A stretch of 64,000 bases of DNA from Armatimonadota bacterium. Lineage in GTDB: Bacteria; Armatimonadota; Fimbriimonadia; Fimbriimonadales; Fimbriimonadaceae. Shown piece by piece: positions 42,390-50,865 of this stretch. The first letter of the stretch is position 1. Each line of letters starts with the position of its first letter. The DNA lies in NCBI GenBank assembly GCA_018268315.1, contig JAFDWU010000004.1:27421-91420 (forward strand), written 5' to 3'. Below the pieces are notes generated by a model. That model was not told where the DNA came from, ran no database searches, and saw nothing but the letters and a program-made list of their open reading frames with translations. Made by a program: the position numbers and the translations under genes.

Positions 42390-42968
42390 TTACTCCTCGT
42401 GGCCCTCGCCACCCTCGTGGAATTCGCCTTCCTTCTTCTCAGCGCCAGATCCCGCGCCTGTAGGAGTTTTCTCCGCCGGTTTGGCAGGCGCCGATTGCTT
42501 TGCGTCAGCCGGAGTCTTTACCGCTGGCGTCGTAGGCTTGGGAGGCTGCTTGGGGTGAACCGAATGACAGTCAACGCAGCGCTTATCGGGGTTGTGGTTG
42601 ACAGCGTCGATCTGGGGGAAATTCTCGCGTCGCGCAGAGATCATGGAGTGGCAAACAGTGCAGGCGGCTCGGCTGCGGTTAATCGTAAATTTATTCGCGT
42701 CGAAATCGTCTACATGTGCGGCGCCAGGGCCGTGGCAGGTTTCGCAAGAAACGCCCTTCTGCGTGTGCGGTGAGAGCTCCTCATGGCAAGTCGCGCATGC
42801 TTCCTTACCGGCATATTTAATGCCGCGGGAAGCGAGTGAAGCCACGGCATCGTTGCGATAATGACCCACCTGTCCGAATGATTTCGGAACGGTCGCTGAT
42901 TTGAGACCAGTGAAGATAGCTATAAGCAGAAGGAAGACGATTCCTATCCGAACTACTTGCGGGGCCAA
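42390..42968 (-). CDS. Membrane-anchored tetrahaem cytochrome c
   Basis: 192 aa. One N-terminal hydrophobic helix (RIGIVFLLLIAIFTGLKS) then four CxxCH haem sites: ACATCH, SCETCH, ACTVCH and RCVDCH. The C-terminal 60 residues are an Ala/Lys/Pro-rich linker and a His/Glu/Gly-rich tail (HEGGEGHEE) that could bind metal or protrude from the membrane. First gene of the three-gene minus-strand set; stop and next start are 3 bp apart. Confidence 0.92.
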   Translation of the reverse strand: MAPQVVRIGIVFLLLIAIFTGLKSATVPKSFGQVGHYRNDAVASLASRGIKYAGKEACATCHEELSPHTQKGVSCETCHGPGAAHVDDFDANKFTINRSRAACTVCHSMISARRENFPQIDAVNHNPDKRCVDCHSVHPKQPPKPTTPAVKTPADAKQSAPAKPAEKTPTGAGSGAEKKEGEFHEGGEGHEE

Positions 42969-43243
42969 ATTGTTACTCCTTCCCGTTACCTCCGACGAGG
43001 CTAATGCAATGAAGGCGACGGCTTGTGAGAAAGTGTACTAACGGAACCCAAGTCGGAAAGTCCCTTAATTCACCGTCATGCTTTCCCACGACACTATAGC
43101 TGCCTTAAGCATTGACTCAGCAACCATCCGGTTCAATCGTATCTAGACAAATGCCTGTCAGTGTTTTCCGGTCTCGTATTTTGTGAACTGGATAGCCCAA
43201 GATTGGAATAGGTTCGCGTGAAGTGGACTGAAGGCTGCGAATA

Positions 43244-44734
43244 ATGAGACGGAAGCTCCCTGTATCGTTTTACAATCTCACCACCCTCGTTGGCGTAACA
43301 GTTGCGGCAGTAATGCTTGCGCTGATCACCATTCTTATCATTACGGACTCCCTGCGCGGTTTCGGCAATCCTTACATGGGATTGGTCACCTACATCGCCC
43401 TCCCGGCGGTCATGATCGTCGCCTTGCTCTTTGCCTGGATTGGCTTCATTCGCACGCGCCGCCGCCTTGTTCGAGGTATGGAGCATCGGTATCCGACGAT
43501 CGACCTGAACAGTAAGCGACAACGCAGCCTACTTACCTGGGTCGGGATTCTCGGCGTTATTCTCATGGCGCTCTCGGGTTTTGGAAGTTATCAGGCATAC
43601 GACTACACCGAATCCGTCAAGTTCTGCGGCCAGACTTGCCATGGAATTATGGGGCCGGAGTACACCGCCTACCAGCACTCGCCACACGCAAAAGTTGGGT
43701 GCAAAGAATGCCATGTAGGGCCGGGCGCTAACTCCTATATGCAATCGAAACTTGCGGGTTCATATCAGCTGATGGCTGCGCTAACCGGTAAATACCACAA
43801 GCCAATCCCTACTCCGGTCAAGAACATTCGCAGCTCAAAGGAGACATGTGAAACCTGCCACTGGACTGGTCAGTTCTATTCGCCGAAACTGCGTAACCAC
43901 ACTTACTATCTTGCGGACGATACGAACTCGACCTACCAGATAAACATGATGGTTAAGGTGGGCACCACCGATCTTGGAAAGGACGAGGGCATCCACTCGC
44001 ATATGTATCTGAACAATCAGATTACTTACATTGCGACAGACGCCCAGCGGCAGGTCATCCCTTACGTGGAAATGCACGATAAAGACGGCAAGCTGATTGT
44101 CTACCGCGATACCGAGAACCCGGCTGACGCCGCAACCCTTGCAAAAGGAGAGCGCCACACGGTGGACTGCATCGACTGCCACAATCGCCCAACCCACCAG
44201 TTCCCTCACCCGGATACCACGTTGAACTTCGCCTTCGGAAGAGGGCAGCTTGATCCTTCGATCCCCGAGCTAAAGACGGCCGCGGTCGAGGCGCTGGAGA
44301 AGCCGTACAAGACCCAGGCTGAGGGGCTCGCCGGAATCAAGACGTCCCTCGTCGAGTTCTATAAGAAGAACCACCCAAACATCCTGACCGAGAAGAGTGC
44401 GGGACTAGACAACGCGGTCGCCGTCCTCCAGGAAATCTACGGACGCAGCTACTTCCCAGAGATGAAGGCCGACTGGAAGGCCCACCCAGATAACCTGGAT
44501 CACATACACTCCAGCGGGTGCTTCCGATGCCATGACGACAAGCACGTGAGCGCTGAGGGACGCGTGATCAGCAAGAACTGCCAGAACTGCCACCTGATTG
44601 TTGGTCAGGGCAAGCCAGGCGCCATGCTTCCGGCGAATATGAAAGGCTTAGAGTTCAAACACCCGACTGACGTCGGCGACGCATGGAAGACCACGCCGTG
44701 CAAAGACTGCCACGGTAACTCCGAAGGTAAATAG
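43244..44734 (+). CDS. Membrane-anchored heptahaem cytochrome c (NapC/NirT-like N-terminus)
   Basis: 496 aa. Three N-terminal membrane helices (LVGVTVAAVMLALITILII; YIALPAVMIVALLFAWIGFI; WVGILGVILMALSGFG). Then seven CxxCH sites: CGQTCH, GCKECH, TCETCH, DCIDCH, GCFRCH, NCQNCH and PCKDCH. The first pair with YTAYQHSPHAKVGC follows the NapC/NirT/NrfH quinol-dehydrogenase layout. It likely oxidises menaquinol and passes electrons to periplasmic acceptors. It diverges from the NrfD-type trio across 275 bp, forming one respiratory module. Confidence 0.92.
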   Translation: MRRKLPVSFYNLTTLVGVTVAAVMLALITILIITDSLRGFGNPYMGLVTYIALPAVMIVALLFAWIGFIRTRRRLVRGMEHRYPTIDLNSKRQRSLLTWVGILGVILMALSGFGSYQAYDYTESVKFCGQTCHGIMGPEYTAYQHSPHAKVGCKECHVGPGANSYMQSKLAGSYQLMAALTGKYHKPIPTPVKNIRSSKETCETCHWTGQFYSPKLRNHTYYLADDTNSTYQINMMVKVGTTDLGKDEGIHSHMYLNNQITYIATDAQRQVIPYVEMHDKDGKLIVYRDTENPADAATLAKGERHTVDCIDCHNRPTHQFPHPDTTLNFAFGRGQLDPSIPELKTAAVEALEKPYKTQAEGLAGIKTSLVEFYKKNHPNILTEKSAGLDNAVAVLQEIYGRSYFPEMKADWKAHPDNLDHIHSSGCFRCHDDKHVSAEGRVISKNCQNCHLIVGQGKPGAMLPANMKGLEFKHPTDVGDAWKTTPCKDCHGNSEGK

Positions 44735-44756
44735 AAGCAGCCTTAGAGAAGGCGCT

Positions 44757-44774
44757 GCCGGTCTCAAGACCGGC
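44757..44774 (+). terminator. Terminator-like hairpin after the heptahaem cytochrome gene
   Basis: Perfect 8-bp stem GCCGGTCT / AGACCGGC with a 2-nt loop, followed by GC-rich then TTTCGCTTTAA. It is 20-40 nt past the stop and between converging genes. Confidence 0.6.
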
Positions 44775-44797
44775 GGCGCTTTCGCTTTAACTTCATG

Positions 44798-46186
44798 CTA
44801 CTTCGTTACCATCATATGGCCGCAGAAGTTGACCTTCATTCCTGGGCCAAGACGCGCGGTCATTGCCTTCGGCATATCCGGCAATGTCTCACTTGAGCGT
44901 CCCTTGCCAGAATTTGGAAGCATCGAGGAACTCGGGTGCGCATTTGGCGAGAGCGGGACGGTTTTCACCATTTCAACCTGGTTGCCAGCCCGAGTATAGC
45001 CGTCCAGCGTCAGGGTGTAATTGCCTGCTGGGAAATAATATGGATATTGGAGGGAAGCCCAAACATAGCTCGAATCGGCCCAAAAGTCTCCGTAGAACGG
45101 CCCGATTACAGTGCCGTCTTGATAAACGATGGTGGCCTTCTGCAATCGGATAGGTTCGGATAGAGTGAACGGCAACACCAGGTACGCGACGTAATAGTAG
45201 TAGTCGAAGTACTCCGCTGATTGGAGTGCAGTGATTGTTGGGCTACCGTTCCCGTTTGGTGGGACATTGTAGGCTCCTTCATCTGCTACGAGCGCGATTA
45301 CGGCGGTGGACTGGAACGTCGAGTAGCTCATCCACATGAAGCCAGCCTCGCCCCACGCGGTGCCCCAACTATTCATCACCTTCCATGCGCCCTTCGCGTC
45401 GTCGTATCCCACGAGAAGCATTTGATGAGCACCGATAGCACTCGCCAAATTAGACCGGTAGATCCCTCCAGAGTAGGATCGAAAATCTTGATAAAGGTTT
45501 GCCTCGAAGGAAACTACATTTCCACCGGCCAACTCTCGTTTAATGGCGACGGGATCATTGATGTCGATCCTGTGAGCTGCCCGGATGCCGAAGTAGGCAT
45601 TGCCGGACGGCTGAGTGCAGAAACCGGCTGTATCTTGGGAGGCTGACTGGTATGGAACGTTTGCCATTGAGTCAATCCCTTGATATATCAGCATCTGCAT
45701 CGCGATAACGGGATCGGTTCCGCCATTGCACTGTGCTGATTCGCCCTGCTGACTCATCAGTGCGAGCGTCTTCGCATAGGCGTCGCTTGGACTTCCTTGA
45801 GTTTGTGCCGACGAGCCGCTCGCACCGGATCCTATGTTGGAGGTGTAACTCGCAAGTCCATAACCGACCGACCATGCAACGCAAGAACTCTGATAACCTT
45901 GGTTCCCAATGGGTGGAAGGGCCGGGCTTGAACTAAGATCGACTGAAGAAGGAAGTGTCGCGCCCTGGGAAGAACCAACGTACGATAGGCCGACGGGCTG
46001 CGTGTTCGCCTCTTGCTGACTGACGACATTTGCTCCAAGGGCAGCATTACTATACGTTGATGAAGAGCTAGATGAACCTCCGCCTCCGCAACCCTGCACA
46101 CTAAAAGCTGCGGCGCCGCAAACGACAAGGAGAGCGCCAATTGACAGCACTTCTCTCCTACTAATAACTTTCCAGATATTTCTCAT
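44798..46186 (-). CDS. Papain-family (C1A) lipoprotein protease
   Basis: 462 aa from ATG 46186 (a TTG at 46198 is less likely). N-terminal leader ends near SVQGC (Cys33), lipobox-like, then a Gly/Ser-rich linker. Catalytic triad: oxyanion Gln96 (PIGNQGYQ) and Cys102 (SSCVAWS), His254 (IGAHQMLLVGYDD), Asn272 (MNSWGTAWGEAGF). The mature protease should sit on the outside of a membrane. C-terminal region includes a small Ig-like beta domain. One counted line is 43% GC, another 58%. Confidence 0.88.
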   Translation of the reverse strand: MRNIWKVISRREVLSIGALLVVCGAAAFSVQGCGGGGSSSSSSTYSNAALGANVVSQQEANTQPVGLSYVGSSQGATLPSSVDLSSSPALPPIGNQGYQSSCVAWSVGYGLASYTSNIGSGASGSSAQTQGSPSDAYAKTLALMSQQGESAQCNGGTDPVIAMQMLIYQGIDSMANVPYQSASQDTAGFCTQPSGNAYFGIRAAHRIDINDPVAIKRELAGGNVVSFEANLYQDFRSYSGGIYRSNLASAIGAHQMLLVGYDDAKGAWKVMNSWGTAWGEAGFMWMSYSTFQSTAVIALVADEGAYNVPPNGNGSPTITALQSAEYFDYYYYVAYLVLPFTLSEPIRLQKATIVYQDGTVIGPFYGDFWADSSYVWASLQYPYYFPAGNYTLTLDGYTRAGNQVEMVKTVPLSPNAHPSSSMLPNSGKGRSSETLPDMPKAMTARLGPGMKVNFCGHMMVTK

Positions 46187-46288
46187 AGTAACGAACAATT
46201 ATAAGTCACTTGTTAATAACTTGCATCTACAAAAATATCTTTGTGTGTAGGGAACCCGGAACGTTATGCGAATCGCTCGTCTATCGTC

Positions 46289-47311
46289 TCAACGCCGCCG
46301 TCGTACCAACGCAACAATGGTCGCAGTGAGCACAAAGACTGATGCAGGCTCAGGCACCGGCTGTAAGCCCTTCTTAAGCCAATCCGCATAGGCCGCGTTC
46401 GCGACATCCACATCCCATTGCTTAAGGCCGTCGCGCGGATTCCCGCCACTCGGGATTTCGCTATATGAGTGAATGCCGATAAGTCCCCACTTGTCCTTCA
46501 CCTTCTCAAACGTGCCGCCCCCCGAATCCCCGTTTGTGAAGTAAGCGTCGGCGGAAATCGCATCATCTTTTCCAATTTGGAACGTGAGGTCGGACCGCAG
46601 AGACTTGAACGCCCACGACTTGCCAGTATCGGCATCGTCGTAGCTGGTGTCCTCGGCGGCATCGATTGTATTTAGGCCAATGCGCAACTTGCCGGGATCA
46701 TTCACCGAGAGGTTGTACTCAAATACGGAGGTGTCCACGCTCTTCGCGTAGTTGCCGGACCCTGCCTGGTCCACCAGCGCCTTCTTGTCGCCATCCCAAC
46801 CAACGATTGGTATTGCCGTGAGCTTGTCGGGCAGCTTGAGGAGGTTATCAGCGAAATACCGGACGATAGCGACGTCCGCTTGCTTGCCATCCACAATCGG
46901 GCCGCGAGTAACGCTTTGAACCTCAAGGCCTGGCTTGTTGGCGTCGGTGTCCCCATTCCCAAAGCCAATGTAAATCGTCGTTTGCGGATCATTGCCCCCG
47001 ATGGCTTTGCGTGGCGCCACCACATGATCGGCCGTCATCACCCAGACATAGCCCTCGTTAGCTTTTGCATCAAGCTGCGTTTTCACCACAACGCCAGAGC
47101 CATAGGCGTCAAACTCGCGACCACCATTCTTGGGGTAGAACGAGTTGCGCCGCACCCGCACAAGCGCGTTCAGCAAGTCGTTTTGAAACGGGGCGTCAGT
47201 CTTTAGGTTGTTGGTGGCATCGCCCTTTATCCAGCGCGCAATTGGGAAAGCAGAAGAAGCAGAGGCTATGGCCAAGCCACAAGCCGCGACTCTTAAGGAT
47301 TGGATTCGCAT
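46289..47311 (-). CDS. Trypsin-like serine protease with PEP-CTERM tail
   Basis: 340 aa. Signal peptide QSLRVAACGLAIASASSA. A chymotrypsin-fold domain with catalytic His96 (VMTADHVV), Asp146 (QADVAIVRY) and Ser263 (TNGDSGGG). C-terminus VPEPASVFVLTATIVALVRRR is a PEP-CTERM sorting signal. It is thus an exported and exosortase-sorted surface protease. It lies next to a papain-type lipoprotein. Unusual because most PEP-CTERM proteins lack recognisable catalytic domains. Confidence 0.9.
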   Translation of the reverse strand: MRIQSLRVAACGLAIASASSAFPIARWIKGDATNNLKTDAPFQNDLLNALVRVRRNSFYPKNGGREFDAYGSGVVVKTQLDAKANEGYVWVMTADHVVAPRKAIGGNDPQTTIYIGFGNGDTDANKPGLEVQSVTRGPIVDGKQADVAIVRYFADNLLKLPDKLTAIPIVGWDGDKKALVDQAGSGNYAKSVDTSVFEYNLSVNDPGKLRIGLNTIDAAEDTSYDDADTGKSWAFKSLRSDLTFQIGKDDAISADAYFTNGDSGGGTFEKVKDKWGLIGIHSYSEIPSGGNPRDGLKQWDVDVANAAYADWLKKGLQPVPEPASVFVLTATIVALVRRRR

Positions 47312-47463
47312 TTATTGGACCTCCATGCTCATGGCGGCGAACGGCAACGCCGCCTTTACATGAAGTTTATTGCAAAACAATATCCTGGCAAAACTGTCGG
47401 GAGAAGGTGTCCAGTTCCCGGGAGTCCAAGCAGGTCCAGTATTTTTGCGAGTCTAACGAATAA

Positions 47464-47496
47464 GAAGGGTCGGATCGACAGTCGATCCAACCCTTC
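47464..47496 (-). terminator. Terminator after PEP-CTERM gene on minus strand
   Basis: Stem of 15 bp with one mismatch (GAAGGGT-C-GGATCGA against TCGATCC-A-ACCCTTC), loop CAG; minus strand continues TTATTCG. It ends the gene at 47515-48096. Confidence 0.7.
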
Positions 47497-47514
47497 TCCA
47501 AGACTCTATCGCGC

Positions 47515-48096
47515 TTAGCTTCTGCGCTTCTTGATCAACGCCGCCGCGCCCATCGCAAGCGCAAGCATTGAGGCCGGCTCTGGAACGGCCACGTCTGTGT
47601 TCAAACGAATGCTGAAGTAGCGATTAGTGCCGTTATCGCTATCCGACCAAATCCATTGAGCGTTCGGGCTCTGAGGAGCGCCGATGAAGCCCCACGGACC
47701 GCCGCCGTTATTGGCAATAAAGGTTGCCGCATTGTAGGCGTTGCCAAAGCCAGTGGTGTTCACTCGCCAGTCGGTGCCGGAAATTGCCGATTGGGTGTTG
47801 TTATCAAACCAGAAGCCAGCATCATCCAGCGAAAGGGTTCCCAGCAAGCCGTAAGGGCCACCTGCATTCGTTGCGATTACGTGTAAATAGTTAGTTTGAC
47901 CTGCGGTCAACCCGACGGTTGCCGTGTAGGTCGTTGGCCAGTTGTGGCCCTCAAACAGGTAGGTGCCAAGCACGGAGTCATCCGTGCTGATGTAGGCGAA
48001 GAAGTCATTGTCGACGTTGAAATTCGCCGTCAAATTGGTTGCCTGAGCGCCTGCCACGACTGCGGTCAATGCCGCTAGAGTCATTCTGATTTTCAT
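47515..48096 (-). CDS. PEP-CTERM sorting domain protein
   Basis: 193 aa from ATG 48096, with GGAGAGG 3 nt upstream. Signal peptide KIRMTLAALTAVVAGAQA. Beta-sandwich body with YFSIRLNTDV near its end; C-terminus VPEPASMLALAMGAAALIKKR. It shares the 12-bp CATTTCTGGCAA upstream motif with the PEP-CTERM gene at 25780. Function unknown. Confidence 0.86.
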   Translation of the reverse strand: MKIRMTLAALTAVVAGAQATNLTANFNVDNDFFAYISTDDSVLGTYLFEGHNWPTTYTATVGLTAGQTNYLHVIATNAGGPYGLLGTLSLDDAGFWFDNNTQSAISGTDWRVNTTGFGNAYNAATFIANNGGGPWGFIGAPQSPNAQWIWSDSDNGTNRYFSIRLNTDVAVPEPASMLALAMGAAALIKKRRS

Positions 48097-48108
48097 AAAC
48101 CTCTCCAA

Positions 48109-48300
48109 GAGAAAGAAAGTTAACTACACTATTCTAACACAGACGTTCGGCGAATTTGCCAGAAATGTGATTCGCCCATTCGTGCCGTTTTGCCGTCAAG
48201 TCCCGTCTACCAGGTGAATCCAGTGTCCCTAAAGAGCAATAACCTGGAATTTTTACTTTTATCGTTGTCACAGTTGAGCCCACAACCGACAACTAATAAC
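48109..48300. other. Intergenic region with upstream motif, no clear gene
   Basis: Holds the minus-strand copy of CATTTCTGGCAA (48156-48167) and a candidate promoter for the PEP-CTERM gene. No convincing gene up to the small ORF at 48301. Confidence 0.6.
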
Positions 48301-48441
48301 ATGCACGTAGAGATTAGGCTCGTGAAAGGAATGAACGAAGGAACGTTTCTTCAGACCGCAACGCGGCTGTGGAAGACGTTTGCTTCCCACTTGGCGCTAA
48401 AGCCAAGCAAGAAGTTCCTGTTCACGTCGATGTACGACTAA
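48301..48441 (+). CDS. Possible 46-aa small protein
   Basis: ATG 48301 opens 46 codons (HVEIRLVKGMNEGTFLQTAT and so on), ending in a basic PSKKFLF tail. It overlaps the desaturase stop by 4 bp in convergent orientation. It lacks a strong Shine-Dalgarno site and may be spurious. Confidence 0.3.
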   Translation: MHVEIRLVKGMNEGTFLQTATRLWKTFASHLALKPSKKFLFTSMYD

Positions 48442-49472
48442 GCTTGGTTTGCAGCCAGCGCCGGGACGGATTGCTCGCCCTTGATGGCGGCGGCAACATC
48501 GGCAACCGATGGACTGTTGCCGATCAAAGCGCGAATCTTGGCTTCAAGCTCCTGCTCAGTTAGCGCGAGCCCGTGCACCTGCGCCTTGATCTTCTCCGCC
48601 GCTTGCTTCACAAGCTCTCTTGAGAGCCTTCTCTCGCCATTAATTACGGCTTCACTCGGCTCTCTCAGGTCCCAGATGATGTGCAGCTTCTGAAGAAGCA
48701 CAAGCACGTAGTAGGTCGGATCGAATTCATACCAGCGAAAGCCCTGCCGAGCAGAAGCCATGTAGTAGTGATGATTATTGTGCCAACCCTCGCCTAGCGT
48801 GATGATAGCCAGGAACCAGTTGTTGCGGGAGTGATCGCCAGTGAAATACTTCTTCCTGCCCCAAACGTGGGCAAGCGAGTTGATAGCGAACGTTCCGTGA
48901 TACAGGGCCACGGTGCTGAAGAGGAACCCAACCACCAGCATTTGCCATCCGCCGAATAAGAAACAGGCGATCGCAAGTGCGATTGCAGGTGCATAGATGT
49001 GCTTATCCAGCCACCGCAGCTCGGGATACTTTTCTAAATCCTTCACGTTGCTGTAGTCCATCTCCTCTCCCTTCGGAGAGTAAATCCAGCCGATGTGCGA
49101 ATAGAAGAAGCCTCGAACGATTGGGGAGTGGATGTCAAGTTCGGAATCTGAATGCTTGTGATGATCTCGGTGCTTGGACGCCCACCAGAGAATTCCGCGC
49201 TGAGCAGAAGTCTCTGCCAAGAGGCCCAGTAGAAACTGGAAGGTCCGGCTGGTTTTAAACGTACGATGGGAGAAATATCGGTGGAACCCGGCGGTGACGC
49301 CGAACATCCGGACGACGTACAGAATCACAGCAACCGTCAACGCCTTCACACTAACGCCAGTCCAAAATGCGGCAAGGCACGCTATGTGGACAAGCAAAAA
49401 GGGAATCGCGTTCGGATAAATGATGTCGTCGTGGAGATGTGGTTCAGTTTGGGATTCGGCGGCTAGAGACAC
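48438..49472 (-). CDS. Fatty-acyl desaturase (acyl-CoA/lipid delta-9 type)
   Basis: 344 aa integral membrane di-iron enzyme introducing cis double bonds into fatty acyl chains. The three His boxes are exact: HRYFSH (64-69), HRDHH (101-105) and HNNHH (231-235). Four membrane helices are expected around them. It diverges from the FAD oxidase/DUF1365/CFA operon with only about 79 bp between starts, so it is likely part of the same lipid-modification pathway: double bonds made here are substrates for CFA synthases. Confidence 0.94.
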   Translation of the reverse strand: MSLAAESQTEPHLHDDIIYPNAIPFLLVHIACLAAFWTGVSVKALTVAVILYVVRMFGVTAGFHRYFSHRTFKTSRTFQFLLGLLAETSAQRGILWWASKHRDHHKHSDSELDIHSPIVRGFFYSHIGWIYSPKGEEMDYSNVKDLEKYPELRWLDKHIYAPAIALAIACFLFGGWQMLVVGFLFSTVALYHGTFAINSLAHVWGRKKYFTGDHSRNNWFLAIITLGEGWHNNHHYYMASARQGFRWYEFDPTYYVLVLLQKLHIIWDLREPSEAVINGERRLSRELVKQAAEKIKAQVHGLALTEQELEAKIRALIGNSPSVADVAAAIKGEQSVPALAANQA

Positions 49473-49536
49473 TGGCAGTGAGTTCTACTCTGAAATGATC
49501 CATAAATGCTCAATGGGTTCAACTGAACCGAGTGAT

Positions 49537-49542
49537 AGGAGA
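49537..49542 (+). promoter_or_regulatory. Shine-Dalgarno AGGAGA before an ATT start
   Basis: AGGAGA lies 8 nt before ATT 49551. An in-frame TAG at 49536-49538 rules out any more distant start, so this ribosome site supports initiation at ATT. Confidence 0.7.
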
Positions 49543-49550
49543 ACAACAAC

Positions 49551-50786
49551 ATTAGAGTTGCAATAGTAGGAGCCGGTATCTCAGGGTTAGCCGCCGCGAA
49601 AGAGCTGTGCGAGGCTCATGACGTCACCATTTTCGAGAAAGAGGGCCGCCTTGGTGGACACGTAAATACGGTGGAAGTTCCCGAAGGGGACTCGAGTGTG
49701 CCGGTAGATACCGGCTTCATCGTCTTTAACCGGAGCTACTACCCCAACTTCTGCCGACTAATAGAAGGGCTCGGAGTTCAATCGCAGCCTGCGCCAATGT
49801 CCTTCAGCATGTGCGAGGAGGAAAGCGGCTATGAGTACAGCGGCGAGAACCTACTTTCCCTATTCGCTCAACCTAAAAGACTGTTTCAACCGAGCCATTG
49901 GCGGATGCTCGCCGATATCAGCCGCTTTATGAAATCGGGGATGAATGAGCCGAGTCTGCCGGTTGAGCTAACCATTGACGAGTACCTCAAGGGCTACTCG
50001 GCTGAGTTTGGAGAGCGCTTCCTTATGCCTTTGTGCAGCGCGCTATGGTCAACCCCGCTGACTGGCATTAAGGACTTCTCCGCGCGATTCGTGGTTGACT
50101 ACATGAAGAACCACGGCATGCTGTCCACCAAGGGGCGGCCGCACTGGGAAGTGATCAAGGGGGGTTCCCAGGTTTACGTAAAGGCGCTTGCCAAATGCCT
50201 CTCAGCCAAGGTGCATCTGAGCGAACCAGCCAAGCAAGTTGAACGAGTCACCAATGGCGTTCGAGTCTCGACGGAAACAGGTTCAGAGGTCTATGACCAC
50301 GTCATCTTCGCCTGTCATGCTGATACTGCCTTGAGCATGGTCAAAGCGCCAACGCGCTTTGAGGGTGATCTACTGCGTGAGTTTCGGTTCGAGGAAAACG
50401 AGGCGCTGCTGCATACCGATAGCGCCGTCATGCCCAAAGCCCGTAGGGCGTGGGGGAGCTGGAATTATTACGTTCCGCGAGGTTCCAACCAGGGGGCTAA
50501 GACCACCGTGACCTACTACATGAATCGGCTCCAAAGCTTGCAATGCCGGGAGTCTTATTTCGTGTCCTTGAATATTGGGCAGCTTATCAATCCCGCCAAG
50601 GTGATCAAGCGGATTACTTACAGTCACCCCATTGGCTCGGTCGGCGCGGAGCGCGCTAAGGAGCAAAGGCTTCAACTGGTTGACCATGAGCGCATCTCCT
50701 ACTGCGGCGCGTATTGGGGCCATGGGTTCCACGAGGATGGCGCGAGAACCGGCATCGAAGTCGCGGCCGCCCTCAAACGCAAATGA
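49551..50786 (+). CDS. FAD-dependent amine-oxidase-family protein (non-canonical ATT start)
   Basis: 411 aa starting at ATT 49551. The N-terminus encodes RVAIVGAGISGLAAAKEL, a complete dinucleotide-binding motif, right after the ATT; an in-frame stop just upstream excludes an ATG, GTG or TTG start. Later segments (IFEKEGRLGGH, DTGFIVFN, an ELTIDEYLKG region) match FAD/NAD-binding oxidoreductases found next to DUF1365 and CFA synthase. Probably acts on unsaturated or branched acyl chains. The gap to the DUF1365 gene is 79 nt. Confidence 0.88.
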   Translation: MRVAIVGAGISGLAAAKELCEAHDVTIFEKEGRLGGHVNTVEVPEGDSSVPVDTGFIVFNRSYYPNFCRLIEGLGVQSQPAPMSFSMCEEESGYEYSGENLLSLFAQPKRLFQPSHWRMLADISRFMKSGMNEPSLPVELTIDEYLKGYSAEFGERFLMPLCSALWSTPLTGIKDFSARFVVDYMKNHGMLSTKGRPHWEVIKGGSQVYVKALAKCLSAKVHLSEPAKQVERVTNGVRVSTETGSEVYDHVIFACHADTALSMVKAPTRFEGDLLREFRFEENEALLHTDSAVMPKARRAWGSWNYYVPRGSNQGAKTTVTYYMNRLQSLQCRESYFVSLNIGQLINPAKVIKRITYSHPIGSVGAERAKEQRLQLVDHERISYCGAYWGHGFHEDGARTGIEVAAALKRK

Positions 50787-50865
50787 ACATTCGATGAACT
50801 GCCTTGCAAAAATTGCTGGGTAATGGAATGGCGCTTGTTATGCCCGCGTACATATAGCGTAGGCA

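Noticed and set aside
48190..48300. N-terminal extension of the small ORF at 48301
   Set aside because: Low-complexity Ser/Leu/Asn stretch in the intergenic region with no ribosome site; only the part from 48301 is worth listing, at low confidence.
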